A DNA stretch of 64,000 nucleotides from Chlamydiales bacterium (GCA_024233455.1 JACKPP010000002.1:248001-312000), one strand, 5' to 3'; numbered from the stretch's first letter, positions 16,494-26,316 are shown. Translations and numbers: made by a program. The notes: a model not told the origin generated them from the sequence alone.

Positions 16494-18347
16494 TTACCGT
16501 TTTGGAGACATCACCCATACGCGGCAGTTAGCCTCATGGAGAACCTCGTCAATGACTGAACTGATTGGCTTAGAACGGGGCCCAACGCCCATTACAACTA
16601 GATCAAATTTTTCTTCATCGATGAGCTCTAAGATGGCACCTGCAGCAGATCTAGAGCGCAAGAGCTCAAGTTTCACCGGCACGCCAAATTCTCGGCCAAC
16701 CGCCTCGGCTTTTTTAAGCATGTGTTCAACATTTCCTAGACGTTTGGGCAAGGGCGCATCTAGACTGATACTAAAAGGCATTTCAATGACTGTGGCTATC
16801 ACAACTTCGGCCTTATGCACTTTTGCTAGCTGGCAGGCAGCTTGCACAATTTCAGTTTCTACTCCCCCACGGATCGGCACTAAAATTTTCTTAATCGTCA
16901 GCGGCTTAAAATCGGGGATGCTAATTTTTTCAATTGTTACATGCCCTGCAGGTTTGATTTGGTGAGTTTTCCGAAGTGAAAAATACATCACTAGTCCTAC
17001 TGCAAGCCAAGCAAATCCCAAGTAGCGCCCCTCTGGCTTGGTAATGACCACTAGTACCCAAACCGCAAATGTGATAACCCCGCCAAAGAGGGCCGTGATA
17101 GGCAATTCTTTGTTCTTAAATCGAATATTAAGCGGCACTTTAAAGGGACGTACACATCGAGGCTCCTTAATGCGCAGCATAATAAGGGAAAGGTGAGCCG
17201 AACAAAAAGCCAACATCGCTCCAAAATTATACAAGTCAGCCAAAAAGCTGAGCTTTCCTCGGCTGGCAATGACAATTAACGAAGCCAACAGGGCAAAAAC
17301 GGAAAGGGCAATAGCTGGAGTGCGGAATTTGGAATGGAGTTGATGTAAAAATCTGGGCAGTTGGTAGTGCTCGCCCATATTAAATGACAATCTGGATGCG
17401 CCAATGAGTCCGGCATTGGCAGCTACCACCAGAATCACCGATCCTAACAGTCCTATCCAAGGAGCCAGGATCTTACCACCAAAGGGCATCGCTGTTACTA
17501 TTCCAGCTATAGGGTCATCGATGTAGGTTGTGCTCAAATCTTGTGGTGACAGCGCCGAAAGAGCTACAATTGAAACACCAAGATACATCGCAATGAGAGT
17601 TCCCATGGCGTACATGATGGCCTTTGGAACAGTCTTGGAAGGATTTTTTGCTTCTGAGGCCAGCTGCGTCATCGACTCAATGCCGGTGTAGGCCACCATG
17701 GCCATGGCACAACCTTTCATAAAATCTGACCAGGAGGGCGACCAGGATGAGCCGCTGATACCAATTTTCAAATGTTCAATAAAATCAGGAATACTTACAA
17801 TGGTCAGAGCACCGACCACAATAATTATGCCTTGAGTGATCACCGTTAGCGAAGTCAACACACTCGATAGTTTTACTGAATGTTTTACCCCACGTACATT
17901 TAAGTATCCTAGTGATCCGATCAATACGACAGTGAAAAAGATTTTCCACTGAACTAGTTTGAGTAGCGGAAAAAAATAGGCTAAATAAGAAGAGACCGCA
18001 TAGGATGAGATGGCAATTGTGACGATAAAATCGAGCAATAGGCCCCAACCGGCAATAAAGGAAACCAAATCATTAAACGCTCTTCTAGTGTAGCTTGCTG
18101 ACCCTCCAGAATCTCGCGTCATTGAAGACATCTCAGCGTAGGTCAATGCCGTGCAAGCAAACACCAATCCAGCTAGAGCCAGCGCAATGGGTGTTGCACC
18201 AAGGGCATACAAGGCCGTAATCCCAAGAGCGTAGTAGATCGAGGACCCCAAATCGCCATAGCCCACAGCAAATAATTCGCGGATCCCGAGCACACGGCGC
18301 ATAGCGCCTTTATCGATCTGAGCAATTTTTTGTCGCATGGATTTCAC
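16494..18347 (-). CDS. APC-family amino acid permease with C-terminal universal stress domain
   Basis: A 617-residue inner-membrane protein. Residues about 20-460 form an amino acid/polyamine/organocation permease with 12 or so hydrophobic segments (GIRELFAVGYGDLGSSIYYA, GGSASYTRRAFNDLVSFIAG, AYTGIESMTQLASEAKNPSK). Residues about 475-617 form a cytoplasmic UspA-like domain (IKKILVPIRGGVETEIVQAA, FDLVVMGVGPRSKP, EANCRVWVMSP). The arrangement resembles bacterial permeases in which the USP domain senses nucleotides or c-di-AMP. Substrate is unknown. Monocistronic, convergent with the hypothetical gene to its left. Confidence 0.85.
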   Translation of the reverse strand: MKSMRQKIAQIDKGAMRRVLGIRELFAVGYGDLGSSIYYALGITALYALGATPIALALAGLVFACTALTYAEMSSMTRDSGGSASYTRRAFNDLVSFIAGWGLLLDFIVTIAISSYAVSSYLAYFFPLLKLVQWKIFFTVVLIGSLGYLNVRGVKHSVKLSSVLTSLTVITQGIIIVVGALTIVSIPDFIEHLKIGISGSSWSPSWSDFMKGCAMAMVAYTGIESMTQLASEAKNPSKTVPKAIMYAMGTLIAMYLGVSIVALSALSPQDLSTTYIDDPIAGIVTAMPFGGKILAPWIGLLGSVILVVAANAGLIGASRLSFNMGEHYQLPRFLHQLHSKFRTPAIALSVFALLASLIVIASRGKLSFLADLYNFGAMLAFCSAHLSLIMLRIKEPRCVRPFKVPLNIRFKNKELPITALFGGVITFAVWVLVVITKPEGRYLGFAWLAVGLVMYFSLRKTHQIKPAGHVTIEKISIPDFKPLTIKKILVPIRGGVETEIVQAACQLAKVHKAEVVIATVIEMPFSISLDAPLPKRLGNVEHMLKKAEAVGREFGVPVKLELLRSRSAAGAILELIDEEKFDLVVMGVGPRSKPISSVIDEVLHEANCRVWVMSPKR

Positions 18348-18421
18348 ACTACTCTACCCAGTTGCTATTTGGCAAGTGGTCGTGGTGGAAATTTTATTCA
18401 GGCTTTGTTACCCTACCTCTA

Positions 18422-19195
18422 ATGTCTGTTAATGCTGTAAAATATCCATGTTTATCTGAAATGCTGCAAAGACACTATCAAAAGGGGCGATGGGCTAATT
18501 TAAAAGACTTAGAAAACTATCCACGTCTGGCCTCTTTGAAGCTTGAAGGTGGAAACTTACTCATCCATGTTGCCGTATGTTGCAACCAATTGGAAATTGT
18601 CAAATGCTTGGCTGAAAATGGCGCTGATATTAATGATTTTGATCAAAATTATGAAACACCTTTAATTCTGGCCACCAAGGCAAAGTATACCGACATTATG
18701 GCTTGGCTGCTAAAAAATGGGGCTTCAACGTCATTTTCGGATAACCAAAAAAATGGACCGTTGCATTTTGCTGTCGAGCACATTGATTTGCTTGCCGCGC
18801 AATTGTTAATTGAGAATTATGCAGACGTCAATCAACAAAACAGCAGAGGAAACACACCTTTGCATATCGCGGTATGGGAGTCAAATGCCTCGCAAGTAGA
18901 CTTTTTATTGTCAAAAGGTGCCGATAGCAACTTGCAAAATAAAGATGGGAATACCCCTTTGCATATTGCAGCAGCAATAGGCCGATTAGATATCGTCAAA
19001 AACCTCTACCAAAGTGGAGCAAAAGCTGGAACATTGAATAAGTGTAAATTTTCTGCTTCAGATATTGCCCTCTGCAACTCTCATTATTCCTGCTATGACT
19101 ATTTAGAAAAACAACTCAAGACAAAGACAATCCCGATTCTTTTGGAGGTCCCTGAAAGAGTCTACTCACCGCCGCCTGAAATTACACACAGTTAG
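18422..19195 (+). CDS. ankyrin-repeat protein
   Basis: About 257 residues from the ATG at 18422 (a TTG at 18362 would add 20 hydrophobic-tending residues; neither has a clear ribosome binding site). At least five ankyrin repeats are visible: NLLIHVAVCCNQLEIVKCLA, ETPLILATKAKYTDIMAWLL, NGPLHFAVEHIDLLAAQLL, NTPLHIAVWESNASQVDFLL and NTPLHIAAAIGRLDIVKNLY. Unlike the clusters at 3 kb and 55-62 kb it lacks the conserved membrane anchor if the inner start is used. It is divergent from the permease, and its end overlaps the ispH stop on the opposite strand by 14 bp. Confidence 0.75.
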   Translation: MSVNAVKYPCLSEMLQRHYQKGRWANLKDLENYPRLASLKLEGGNLLIHVAVCCNQLEIVKCLAENGADINDFDQNYETPLILATKAKYTDIMAWLLKNGASTSFSDNQKNGPLHFAVEHIDLLAAQLLIENYADVNQQNSRGNTPLHIAVWESNASQVDFLLSKGADSNLQNKDGNTPLHIAAAIGRLDIVKNLYQSGAKAGTLNKCKFSASDIALCNSHYSCYDYLEKQLKTKTIPILLEVPERVYSPPPEITHS

Positions 19196-20126
19196 GGCTA
19201 ACCTCTTTGGGCAATTGAAAAAACACGTCTTCTTGGGTAAATACGACCTCTTCGGTCTCGGTCACACCTAACTGATGTAAACGTTCGATGATCCGCTCGA
19301 CGATATTTTCGGGGGTGGAAGCCCCCGCCGTCAGGCCAATCACTTTCACCCCCTGAAGCCATTTGGGATCGATCTCATCTTCATTATTAATTAGGTAAGA
19401 TGGAATCGCTTTTTTGGTTCCAATTTCTCGAAGTCGGTTAGAATTGGAACTCATCGGATCACCCACAACTAAAACCAAGTCGGTTTCATCGCAAATTTGA
19501 CCTAGGGCCAGCTGACGGTTAGTTGTGGCATAACAGATAGATGAGCTGGGTAAAGTTTCGATATGAGGAAACCTCTCTCTTAAACGCTGAATGATCTCTT
19601 CCACATCAAGGAGACTGAGAGTGGTTTGAGTGGTATAAAACAGCTTTTGATCAGGGGCAAATTCTAATTTATCAACATCTTTAACCGACTCAACAATCGT
19701 TGTAGCCTCCGGTGCTTCTCCAGCGGTTCCAATGATTTCTACGTGTTTGCGTTTTCCAATTAGCACCACTTTGTAGCCTTTAGCTGCAAAGCGCTTGACT
19801 GCCGAATGGACTCTAGTAACTAACCCACAAGTAGCGTCGATTTCACTTAAGTGGCGTCTTTTGGCATGCTCCCGAACAGCTGGTGAAACGCCGTGGGCCG
19901 AGTAAATAATTCTAGAGCCTTCTGGGACTTCGTCCAAATCCTCGATAAAAATGGCACCTTTAGCCTTTAGACCATCGACCACATGGCGATTATGCACAAT
20001 CTCGTGTTTGACATAGATGGGCGGTCCCCACCTTTTCAAAGCTTCTTCAACTGTATCAATGGCGCGCACCACACCAGCGCAAAAGCCCCTAGGCTTAGAT
20101 AGTAATAATTTCACAAGACCTATCAT
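19182..20126 (-). CDS. ispH: 4-hydroxy-3-methylbut-2-enyl diphosphate reductase (IspH/LytB)
   Basis: A 314-residue enzyme for the last step of the non-mevalonate isoprenoid pathway, reducing HMBPP to IPP and DMAPP with a [4Fe-4S] cluster. The three cluster cysteines are visible: PRGFCAGVVRAI (Cys16), IDATCGLVTRVH (about Cys98) and SSICYATTNRQ (about Cys196). Substrate-binding motifs are also present (VKHEIVHNRHVVD, SAHGVSPAVRE, GDPMSSNSNRL, GASTPENIV). It lies downstream of the pkn1-like gene on the same strand with a gap of about 65 bp. Confidence 0.95.
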   Translation of the reverse strand: MIGLVKLLLSKPRGFCAGVVRAIDTVEEALKRWGPPIYVKHEIVHNRHVVDGLKAKGAIFIEDLDEVPEGSRIIYSAHGVSPAVREHAKRRHLSEIDATCGLVTRVHSAVKRFAAKGYKVVLIGKRKHVEIIGTAGEAPEATTIVESVKDVDKLEFAPDQKLFYTTQTTLSLLDVEEIIQRLRERFPHIETLPSSSICYATTNRQLALGQICDETDLVLVVGDPMSSNSNRLREIGTKKAIPSYLINNEDEIDPKWLQGVKVIGLTAGASTPENIVERIIERLHQLGVTETEEVVFTQEDVFFQLPKEVSPNCV

Positions 20127-20190
20127 ACAGCTGGTTTTTATTTGTATGCAAGCTAAATATTATTTGAAAACAGTTACAAAACACTCTAGT

Positions 20191-22026
20191 TTACTTCACG
20201 TTGGCAGCGCAGCGGAAGCCATAGGTCGAATTAGCTGTTTTGGGATTGTTGCGGTGACGATGGGCGCAACGCAAGTCTTCGCGCAGACCTTTCCAGCAAC
20301 CACCGCGCAAGACACGGTAAACACCTTGGATCGGTCCTTTAGGATTTTCAGGCTCCTGCTGCGACACATCATAGGCATTGTAGGAATACCAATCTTGACA
20401 CCATTCATAGACGTTCCCTGCCATATCGAATAGACCATAGCCATTTGGAGGGTAGGACATAACTGCGGTGGTGTCGGTACTGAAGAAATTGGCTTGGCTC
20501 CGCTCAATGTTGGATCCTGTGGGATAAAGTGCAGCAAGACCACCTTTGGCCGCGATTTCCCATTCAGCTTCTGTGGGCAAGCGTTTGCCTACCCATTTGG
20601 CATAGGCCACAGCTCCATACCAAGTAACACCTACCACAGGATGCTTGGAATAACCTGACTCGATATGGTAGCTGCCAGCGCTTTTGCGAATACGGGAGTC
20701 GCGCAGGACAATAATATCGTTGTTATTGCGATCTTTTTCTCCACCCATCGCTTCTAAAAAACGGACAAATTGCTCATTTATAACTGGGTGAATATCGATC
20801 GCAAAACTAGAGAGCCGAATTTTATGCACCGGACGTTCATCTCTAGACCCATCGTCACTGCCCAGCTTGAATTCATCGCCATGAATGACCACCATCTCTG
20901 TTTGGATAGGCTCAATATCAATGTGCTCTGGCTGCTCAGGTCTATAAGGGGCAACGGTGGTGTCGGCTTGAAAAATAGCGCCCGGGTCTTCTTCATATGT
21001 TGGCCTGGAAATTTCACCCTTGGCTAAAACAGGCTGAGGGGCGCTCATGCCAACTTTTTTTTCTATAGCGCTTTGTACTTGTTCTAAACATTTTGGCTCT
21101 GACCACTGCATTAAATTTTTATCAGCATCGGCACTGTAGGCTTTTTTTTCAGCCAGCTCTTGTAGCAGCACCGAACAGAGGCTGGCGCGCTTGAGCGGAT
21201 CCGACTGTAGAGTGTGATAGAAAAAATAGTCCCAAGACAGTTTGTAGTCGGTCATGACCTTGGAAGGTAAGGGAAAAAATCCTTCTGGAAGGATGCGCAT
21301 AATTAAATAGTAAGCAAGGATACCAAAAGCATAGATGTCGGTTTTTACGCTTTTGGCTTGATTGATTTTTTGTTCCGGAGCTAAGAAGGCGTAATTTTGA
21401 ACGAACGACTGATGAAGAGCCCTCTGTTTAGCAGAATCTTCGTTGTTGGAGGTATAGGCATCCTCCATAGCGATCCCCAGGTTTTCCGCAACAGCTTTGT
21501 AGGTACGCGTCAACACTTGTCCCATCCCCACAATATGCGATAGCGCCACATCAGAGAGGTACAGATGGATATTGCCATTTTTTTGACTTACCAAAATATT
21601 GCTAAGTTTTAGGTTTTGATGGGTGATTTTTTTCTCGTGGAGGTAGTCTAAACATTCGGCAATTTGACTGAGTAGAAATACTACTTGTTGTTCAGTTAAA
21701 CGTTCCTTATTTAGACTTAAGTATTGACCTAGGTTCGTAGTTTCTCCCAATTCATCTACGATACAGTCGGTCACCAAAAAATAGCAGCCGTCAGCAAAAC
21801 AGATATCGTGCACTTTGACCAAGTGAGGGTGGTCCAATGCCGCCAGATGCCCTACTTCTTTTTCAAAGCGTTGAATAAACCCACGATCCTCAGATAATTC
21901 CGGAGGCAAAACTTTAAGGGCATACTGCTTTTTAACAAAGCGGTGTTCAGCAATGTAAAGTGTGCCAAGTGAGCCTTGACCTATTTGCTTGATAAGGCGG
22001 TAGTCGCCTATTTGCTGCTTATCCAT
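20191..22026 (-). CDS. pkn1: Pkn1-like protein: degenerate Ser/Thr kinase fused to an FGE-sulfatase-type domain
   Basis: A 611-residue protein with the two-domain layout of chlamydial Pkn1. The N-terminal kinase fold (residues about 8-290) has GQGSLG (16-21) and the ATP-binding Lys38 (ALKVLPPE), and retains LAPEQK in the activation segment. The catalytic loop, however, reads HQNLKLSN (from 136) instead of HRDLKxxN, and the DFG motif reads SDVA (Asp159). Residues about 370-611 form a formylglycine-generating-enzyme fold (PVVGVTWYGAVAYAKWVGKR, LPTEAEWEIAAKGG, GLFDMAGNVYEWCQDWY, GFRCAANVK). It follows rodZ by 22 bp, so they are probably co-transcribed. No membrane segment is seen. Confidence 0.82.
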   Translation of the reverse strand: MDKQQIGDYRLIKQIGQGSLGTLYIAEHRFVKKQYALKVLPPELSEDRGFIQRFEKEVGHLAALDHPHLVKVHDICFADGCYFLVTDCIVDELGETTNLGQYLSLNKERLTEQQVVFLLSQIAECLDYLHEKKITHQNLKLSNILVSQKNGNIHLYLSDVALSHIVGMGQVLTRTYKAVAENLGIAMEDAYTSNNEDSAKQRALHQSFVQNYAFLAPEQKINQAKSVKTDIYAFGILAYYLIMRILPEGFFPLPSKVMTDYKLSWDYFFYHTLQSDPLKRASLCSVLLQELAEKKAYSADADKNLMQWSEPKCLEQVQSAIEKKVGMSAPQPVLAKGEISRPTYEEDPGAIFQADTTVAPYRPEQPEHIDIEPIQTEMVVIHGDEFKLGSDDGSRDERPVHKIRLSSFAIDIHPVINEQFVRFLEAMGGEKDRNNNDIIVLRDSRIRKSAGSYHIESGYSKHPVVGVTWYGAVAYAKWVGKRLPTEAEWEIAAKGGLAALYPTGSNIERSQANFFSTDTTAVMSYPPNGYGLFDMAGNVYEWCQDWYSYNAYDVSQQEPENPKGPIQGVYRVLRGGCWKGLREDLRCAHRHRNNPKTANSTYGFRCAANVK

Positions 22027-22048
22027 TCTCTACTTAAAACATAATTAA

Positions 22049-22459
22049 TCAAAAAACACCAAATGATTTTGCAATAAAATAACCGGCGACTAGCAAAACA
22101 ACAGCACCGCCAGCCCACAAGAGGTTGGGAAGCCATTTAACACCGCCACCCATACTTCCCCTAACTTCTAGAGTACCGATGCCGTAGGCAAAATCATGCT
22201 TTTGGTTTGGCAACTTAAATGCTTGCGGATATTCGCGAATAATTTTCTCAATATCGATTTCCAAAAACGAAGCGTATTGACGAATAAACCCAAGGGCGTA
22301 AACCGATGATAAAAAATCTTCCACTCTACCATGCTCAATCGCATCGAGGTATGAAGCTCTGATGGAAGTGGCGTTTTCTACATCTTTAATCGATATATTA
22401 CGCTCTTTGCGCTTAGCTCTAAAAAACTGGCCAATTTTAATAATTTCTTCCGACGACAT
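22049..22459 (-). CDS. rodZ: RodZ-like helix-turn-helix membrane protein
   Basis: A 136-residue protein with an N-terminal helix-turn-helix domain of the RodZ type (GQFFRAKRKERNISIKDVEN, SIRASYLDAIEHG, YALGFIRQYASFLEID) and one membrane segment near the C-terminus (about 110-131, LLWAGGAVVLLVAGYFIAKS). The periplasmic domain of E. coli RodZ is absent, as in chlamydial homologues. RodZ links MreB to the membrane; in MreB-dependent Chlamydiae it takes part in polarized division. Divergent from rnhC, a pairing I recall from C. trachomatis (CT008/CT009). Confidence 0.85.
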   Translation of the reverse strand: MSSEEIIKIGQFFRAKRKERNISIKDVENATSIRASYLDAIEHGRVEDFLSSVYALGFIRQYASFLEIDIEKIIREYPQAFKLPNQKHDFAYGIGTLEVRGSMGGGVKWLPNLLWAGGAVVLLVAGYFIAKSFGVF

Positions 22460-22527
22460 GGGAACCTCATTTTTATACCATTGTGTCCTGCTTGCGCAAA
22501 TTTGTCAATGCAACTAAACTGAGGATC

Positions 22528-23421
22528 GTGAATACCTATGTTGTCAAAATTGATCTTGCTTTAAGTGCCAAGTTAGAAGCCGACTTGCTAAACCAAGGAT
22601 TTGAATTATCAAGGCCTTTACACACTGTTTTTCAGGCCAAGAAAAAAGGAGTCAGCTGTACTCTCTACACCTCAGGAAAACTGACTGTACAAGGTAAGGA
22701 TAAAGGCGAGTTCATCGAATTTTATCTGGAACCTTTGATTGGCGATTTTTCTTACACTCACCCCACAGCTACAGCCGACACACATCCTCATATAGGCATT
22801 GACGAGGCTGGAAAAGGGGATTTTTTTGGTCCTCTGGTTATCGCTGGGGTATACGCAGATGAGGCCGGCATCAAAAAACTCATTGAGTTAGGAGTGCAAG
22901 ACAGTAAAAGAATTAACGACAAAATCATTGATAAATTGGCACCACTCATCATCAAAGATTTTTCTCATTCCATTGTCCGGCTAAATCCGAAGAAGTACAA
23001 CGAACTTTACCAAAGTTTTGGCAACCTTAACCGTCTACTTGCCTGGGGCCATGCTACAGCTATCGAAGAGCTGCATAAAAGAACAGGATGTAAAAATGTG
23101 CTTATCGACCAATTTGCTTCTGAATCCGTGGTTGAAACTGCCCTGCAACGCAAAAAAATCGATATCACTTTAGTTCAACGCCACAAGGGCGAAGAAGATC
23201 CAGTCGTTGCTGCTGCCTCAATCCTTGCTCGCCACGGGTTTGTGCATGGTATCGACCAACTCGGCCAGCAAATTGGATTTGATCTACCAAAAGGAGCCAG
23301 CGCTTTAGTTATTAAAGCTGGGCGGCGCTTAGTCCAAGCCAAAGGCCCCGAAATTTTAGGCGATGTGGCCAAACTGCACTTCAAAACAAAACAAGAAATT
23401 CTCCAACAAACTTTATGTTAG
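22528..23421 (+). CDS. rnhC: ribonuclease HIII
   Basis: About 297 residues from the GTG at 22528, chosen because GAGG lies just upstream and the N-terminal TBP-like substrate-binding domain (NTYVVKIDLALSAKLEADLL) begins there; an in-frame ATG at 22483 would add 15 residues. The catalytic RNase H2/H3 domain is clear: IGIDEAGKGDFFGPLVIAGV (DEAGKGD active site), LGVQDSKRINDKII, NVLIDQFASESVV, KGEEDPVVAAASILARHGF. It removes RNA from RNA-DNA hybrids. Its last 7 bp overlap the start of recN, implying translational coupling. Confidence 0.93.
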   Translation: MNTYVVKIDLALSAKLEADLLNQGFELSRPLHTVFQAKKKGVSCTLYTSGKLTVQGKDKGEFIEFYLEPLIGDFSYTHPTATADTHPHIGIDEAGKGDFFGPLVIAGVYADEAGIKKLIELGVQDSKRINDKIIDKLAPLIIKDFSHSIVRLNPKKYNELYQSFGNLNRLLAWGHATAIEELHKRTGCKNVLIDQFASESVVETALQRKKIDITLVQRHKGEEDPVVAAASILARHGFVHGIDQLGQQIGFDLPKGASALVIKAGRRLVQAKGPEILGDVAKLHFKTKQEILQQTLC

Positions 23422-24830
23422 TTAATTTAAAACTCACCAATGTGATTCTCATTGAATCCTGTGAAATCCCTTTCACTTCTGGCTTAAATATTATTTCCGG
23501 TGAAACAGGAGCTGGAAAGAGTGCCATCATCCATGCCATTGAATGCCTACTTGGTGCAAGAGCTGACACCAGCATCATTCGTAAAGGGGCAGATACCGCC
23601 ACAATTGAAGCCACCTTTTCTGATGGGCTGGTCATTAAACGTGAAATCTCTGAGTCAAAGCCAAGTAAAGCCTGGATAGATAATCAACTCGTCCCAATCA
23701 GCCAGCTGCAAGGATTGCATCACATTGAACTTATTGGGCAAGGTGCTTATCACACCTTAAAATCCCCTGCAGCTCAATTAAAACTACTCGATCATCTAGG
23801 TAAAACAGATCGGTTAGCCTTCAGCGAAGCCTACGCCACCGTTTTAGAACTTGGCCCTCCACCTAATCCAAAAGAATTAGATGACATTGCCGCCCTTGAT
23901 TTGCAAGATGATGAAGAAGAGGAGCTGTTTGCCGAACACCACCGCCTGGCAAACTCCTCGGATTTGACCGAAAAAACCCAAAATCTTCTCACTGCTCTCG
24001 ATGAAATTACCACGCAGCTGGGAGCTATGCAACGCATCGCCAACCAAATCGATAAGCAAGATAACATCTCTTCTGCTATTACCGAATTACAAGAGGCGCA
24101 TTATCACTATAGCCATTATCTTGGCAACCTAGAATCTAGCCCAGAAAGACTGGCTTTCGTCGAAGATCGCTTAAGTGCCATCAATAGGATAAAAAGGCAG
24201 TACTCTTGCGCTTTTGCAGATTTAAAAAAACTGCGCCATGAACTATCCACTAAACTGAGTGAAATTGAAGAGGCCACCGCTTCAAGAGACGCCCTGGCCA
24301 AAAAGCTCTCTAATCAGCGGATTCACGCAGCCCAGGTGCTCAGTAAACACATCACCGAAAGCTTGCAAATGCTCGGCATGGAAAAAGCTGCATTTGACAT
24401 TGAAGTTAAACCCGCCGCCTTGTCTATTACCGGAGCTGATACCGTTCAATTTGTCCTGTCAGCCAATCCAGGAGAAGCCGCAATCCCCCTCCATCTGCGG
24501 GCAAGTGGCGGAGAACTTTCAAGAGTCATGCTAGCTCTTAAAATGTTGTCTAAGGACCAGGTTTCGACCTTTATTTTCGACGAAATCGATAGCAACATCG
24601 GAGGGAAAACTGCCAGTTGCATAGGCGCTAAACTTAAAGAGCTCGGTGAAAAATCCCAGGTCATCTGCATCACCCATTTCCCCCAAGTCGCAGCCTTTGC
24701 CGACCACCACCTACAAATCACTAAAGTTGAAAAAGATGGCCGGACGGTGACACAAATCAAAAAACTCGAAGATAATAATCCGGAGATTCTCCGAATGTTG
24801 GGCGGAGAAGCATTTACAAAAAAGCTGTAA
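23415..24830 (+). CDS. recN: DNA repair ATPase RecN
   Basis: A 471-residue SMC-like ATPase involved in double-strand break repair. The Walker A motif is near the N-terminus (SGETGAGKSAIIHAIECLLG). The C-terminal half carries the ABC signature (ASGGELSRVMLALK), Walker B (STFIFDEIDSNIGGKTA) and ICITHFPQVAAFADHH. It is shorter than E. coli RecN (553 residues); the loss is in the central coiled-coil arm (about residues 150-300). Coupled to rnhC by a 7-bp overlap. Confidence 0.92.
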   Translation: MLVNLKLTNVILIESCEIPFTSGLNIISGETGAGKSAIIHAIECLLGARADTSIIRKGADTATIEATFSDGLVIKREISESKPSKAWIDNQLVPISQLQGLHHIELIGQGAYHTLKSPAAQLKLLDHLGKTDRLAFSEAYATVLELGPPPNPKELDDIAALDLQDDEEEELFAEHHRLANSSDLTEKTQNLLTALDEITTQLGAMQRIANQIDKQDNISSAITELQEAHYHYSHYLGNLESSPERLAFVEDRLSAINRIKRQYSCAFADLKKLRHELSTKLSEIEEATASRDALAKKLSNQRIHAAQVLSKHITESLQMLGMEKAAFDIEVKPAALSITGADTVQFVLSANPGEAAIPLHLRASGGELSRVMLALKMLSKDQVSTFIFDEIDSNIGGKTASCIGAKLKELGEKSQVICITHFPQVAAFADHHLQITKVEKDGRTVTQIKKLEDNNPEILRMLGGEAFTKKL

Positions 24831-24846
24831 TTGACATAATGAATCC

Positions 24847-25755
24847 ATGCTGAAAAAATCACTCTTGGTTGCTTGTTCACTTTTTTCTACCGCCCTCTTT
24901 TCCTTTGACCTTTGCCTTGCAACCTACTATCCCTTTGTCGATAATCACCATTACCTCGATTGGGAAAACTACGGAACACTTGTAGCCCCTGCAGATATAG
25001 ACAAACGGGGTTTTGATGGTAGCACTTTTAAATACGGCGAAGCTGCCAGCGCCTACTTTATCAACGCCTATATCGATGAGCACAATGCTCTTTCCTTCCA
25101 GCTCGGATATGGGATGATGAAAATTGATTGGAATGAAAACCCTTATTTCAATCAAAAATACTTTCACGACGCCGTTTTTTCCATCGCTTATGTATCTACT
25201 GGACTTGATAAATGGCGTTGGATATTTAACCTTGGCGCGCATATCGACGCCGAACATTGGGATCCCATCAATTACGCTTTTTACAACTTCACCATGTGGG
25301 GCCGGTGCCAGGCGCTGGACAAACTTGGCATCCATGTCGGTATGGTGGCAACTTCTGGAAACGAAAGAACCCAAGCGCTTCCTATTTTGGGCATCGACTG
25401 GGATTTTTTAGATAAGTGGCGCTTAGCTTTAGTCTATCCTTGTGAGGGCAGCTTAAACTTTACTCCTTATCCCTTTTGGACGATAAGCGGAACCTACCGC
25501 GGCTTTGGCGGCTACTACAAATCTTTTCATCGTACCGGAGCCAACCAACCTCTTCCCAAGGCTGTCGTCAGCGTCTTTTCTACCGGCTTTGATTTAGGGA
25601 TGACCTTTCGCAACAAGTCAGCTAAACTTGAAATCTACGGTGGCTATAACCTCGGCGGCTGGATGCTCATCGAAAACCAGCACGGTGACCACAAGCAATA
25701 CGTCCATTACGATGGCGCGCCCTATGGCGGCTTGCAAGCTTCTGTCGCTTTTTAA
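24847..25755 (+). CDS. predicted outer-membrane beta-barrel protein
   Basis: A 302-residue protein with a signal peptide (MLKKSLLVACSLFSTALFS). The body alternates aromatic and polar residues and closes with a C-terminal Phe (GGLQASVAF), the usual signal for BAM-dependent barrel insertion. Amphipathic strands such as NALSFQLGYGMMKIDW and GFDLGMTFRNKSAKLEIYGG support a barrel. I do not recognise a substrate or named family. It starts 16 bp after recN, probably as part of that transcript. Confidence 0.68.
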   Translation: MLKKSLLVACSLFSTALFSFDLCLATYYPFVDNHHYLDWENYGTLVAPADIDKRGFDGSTFKYGEAASAYFINAYIDEHNALSFQLGYGMMKIDWNENPYFNQKYFHDAVFSIAYVSTGLDKWRWIFNLGAHIDAEHWDPINYAFYNFTMWGRCQALDKLGIHVGMVATSGNERTQALPILGIDWDFLDKWRLALVYPCEGSLNFTPYPFWTISGTYRGFGGYYKSFHRTGANQPLPKAVVSVFSTGFDLGMTFRNKSAKLEIYGGYNLGGWMLIENQHGDHKQYVHYDGAPYGGLQASVAF

Positions 25756-25768
25756 CTGATCTCGATCG

Positions 25769-26209
25769 TTAGAACACAAACAGTCCCAACATGACCAACA
25801 CCAAAATGCCCCTTGCCGTCCAAAGAGCGGTGCGGACCCAGTTCGTATTGAGCAGATTGTGGTGAATTTTGCGCGAAAAGCGAATCGATAGCATTTGATG
25901 CTGCTGAACTTGAAAAAGACAGGTTGACACCCAAATCAGTATCAGTAAGACAAAGTTAATGCTAGCAAGTTTTGTTAAAACTGCCGATGGTGATAAGCCA
26001 ATAAGAAAGAGAGCGGTTATCACTTCCACAATCATAACAGGGCCCATTAGCCAAGCTGCTCTACGCAAGTGACACCGCTCATAACTGACAAAACCTTCGT
26101 GAATTTTACGATAAAGGGGGTAGTGAACCGTCTGTACAAACCACATAATTCCGACCATGATCCAAGTTGCGGCTGTGTGAACCAGTAGTGATAGTGCAAA
26201 CTTATCCAT
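25769..26209 (-). CDS. small four-helix inner-membrane protein
   Basis: A 146-residue polytopic protein with about four hydrophobic segments: residues 5-25 (ATWIMVGIMWFVQTVHYPLY), 52-73 (AAWLMGPVMIVEVITALFLI), 79-100 and 124-145. The N-terminal motif MWFVQTVHYPL with a following basic loop recurs in a family of uncharacterized bacterial membrane proteins; no function is known to me. It converges with the beta-barrel gene, with 13 bp between stops. Confidence 0.6.
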   Translation of the reverse strand: MDKFALSLLVHTAATWIMVGIMWFVQTVHYPLYRKIHEGFVSYERCHLRRAAWLMGPVMIVEVITALFLIGLSPSAVLTKLASINFVLLILIWVSTCLFQVQQHQMLSIRFSRKIHHNLLNTNWVRTALWTARGILVLVMLGLFVF

Positions 26210-26316
26210 TTTTCATCCCAAAGTATTATTCTTTTCTGAATCCCATGAAGAGGTCCAGATTGCAGCGGGTGAGATGGAAATCTCAAAATGCGCTGCAAAA
26301 TGATCTCTTCTGCTCC

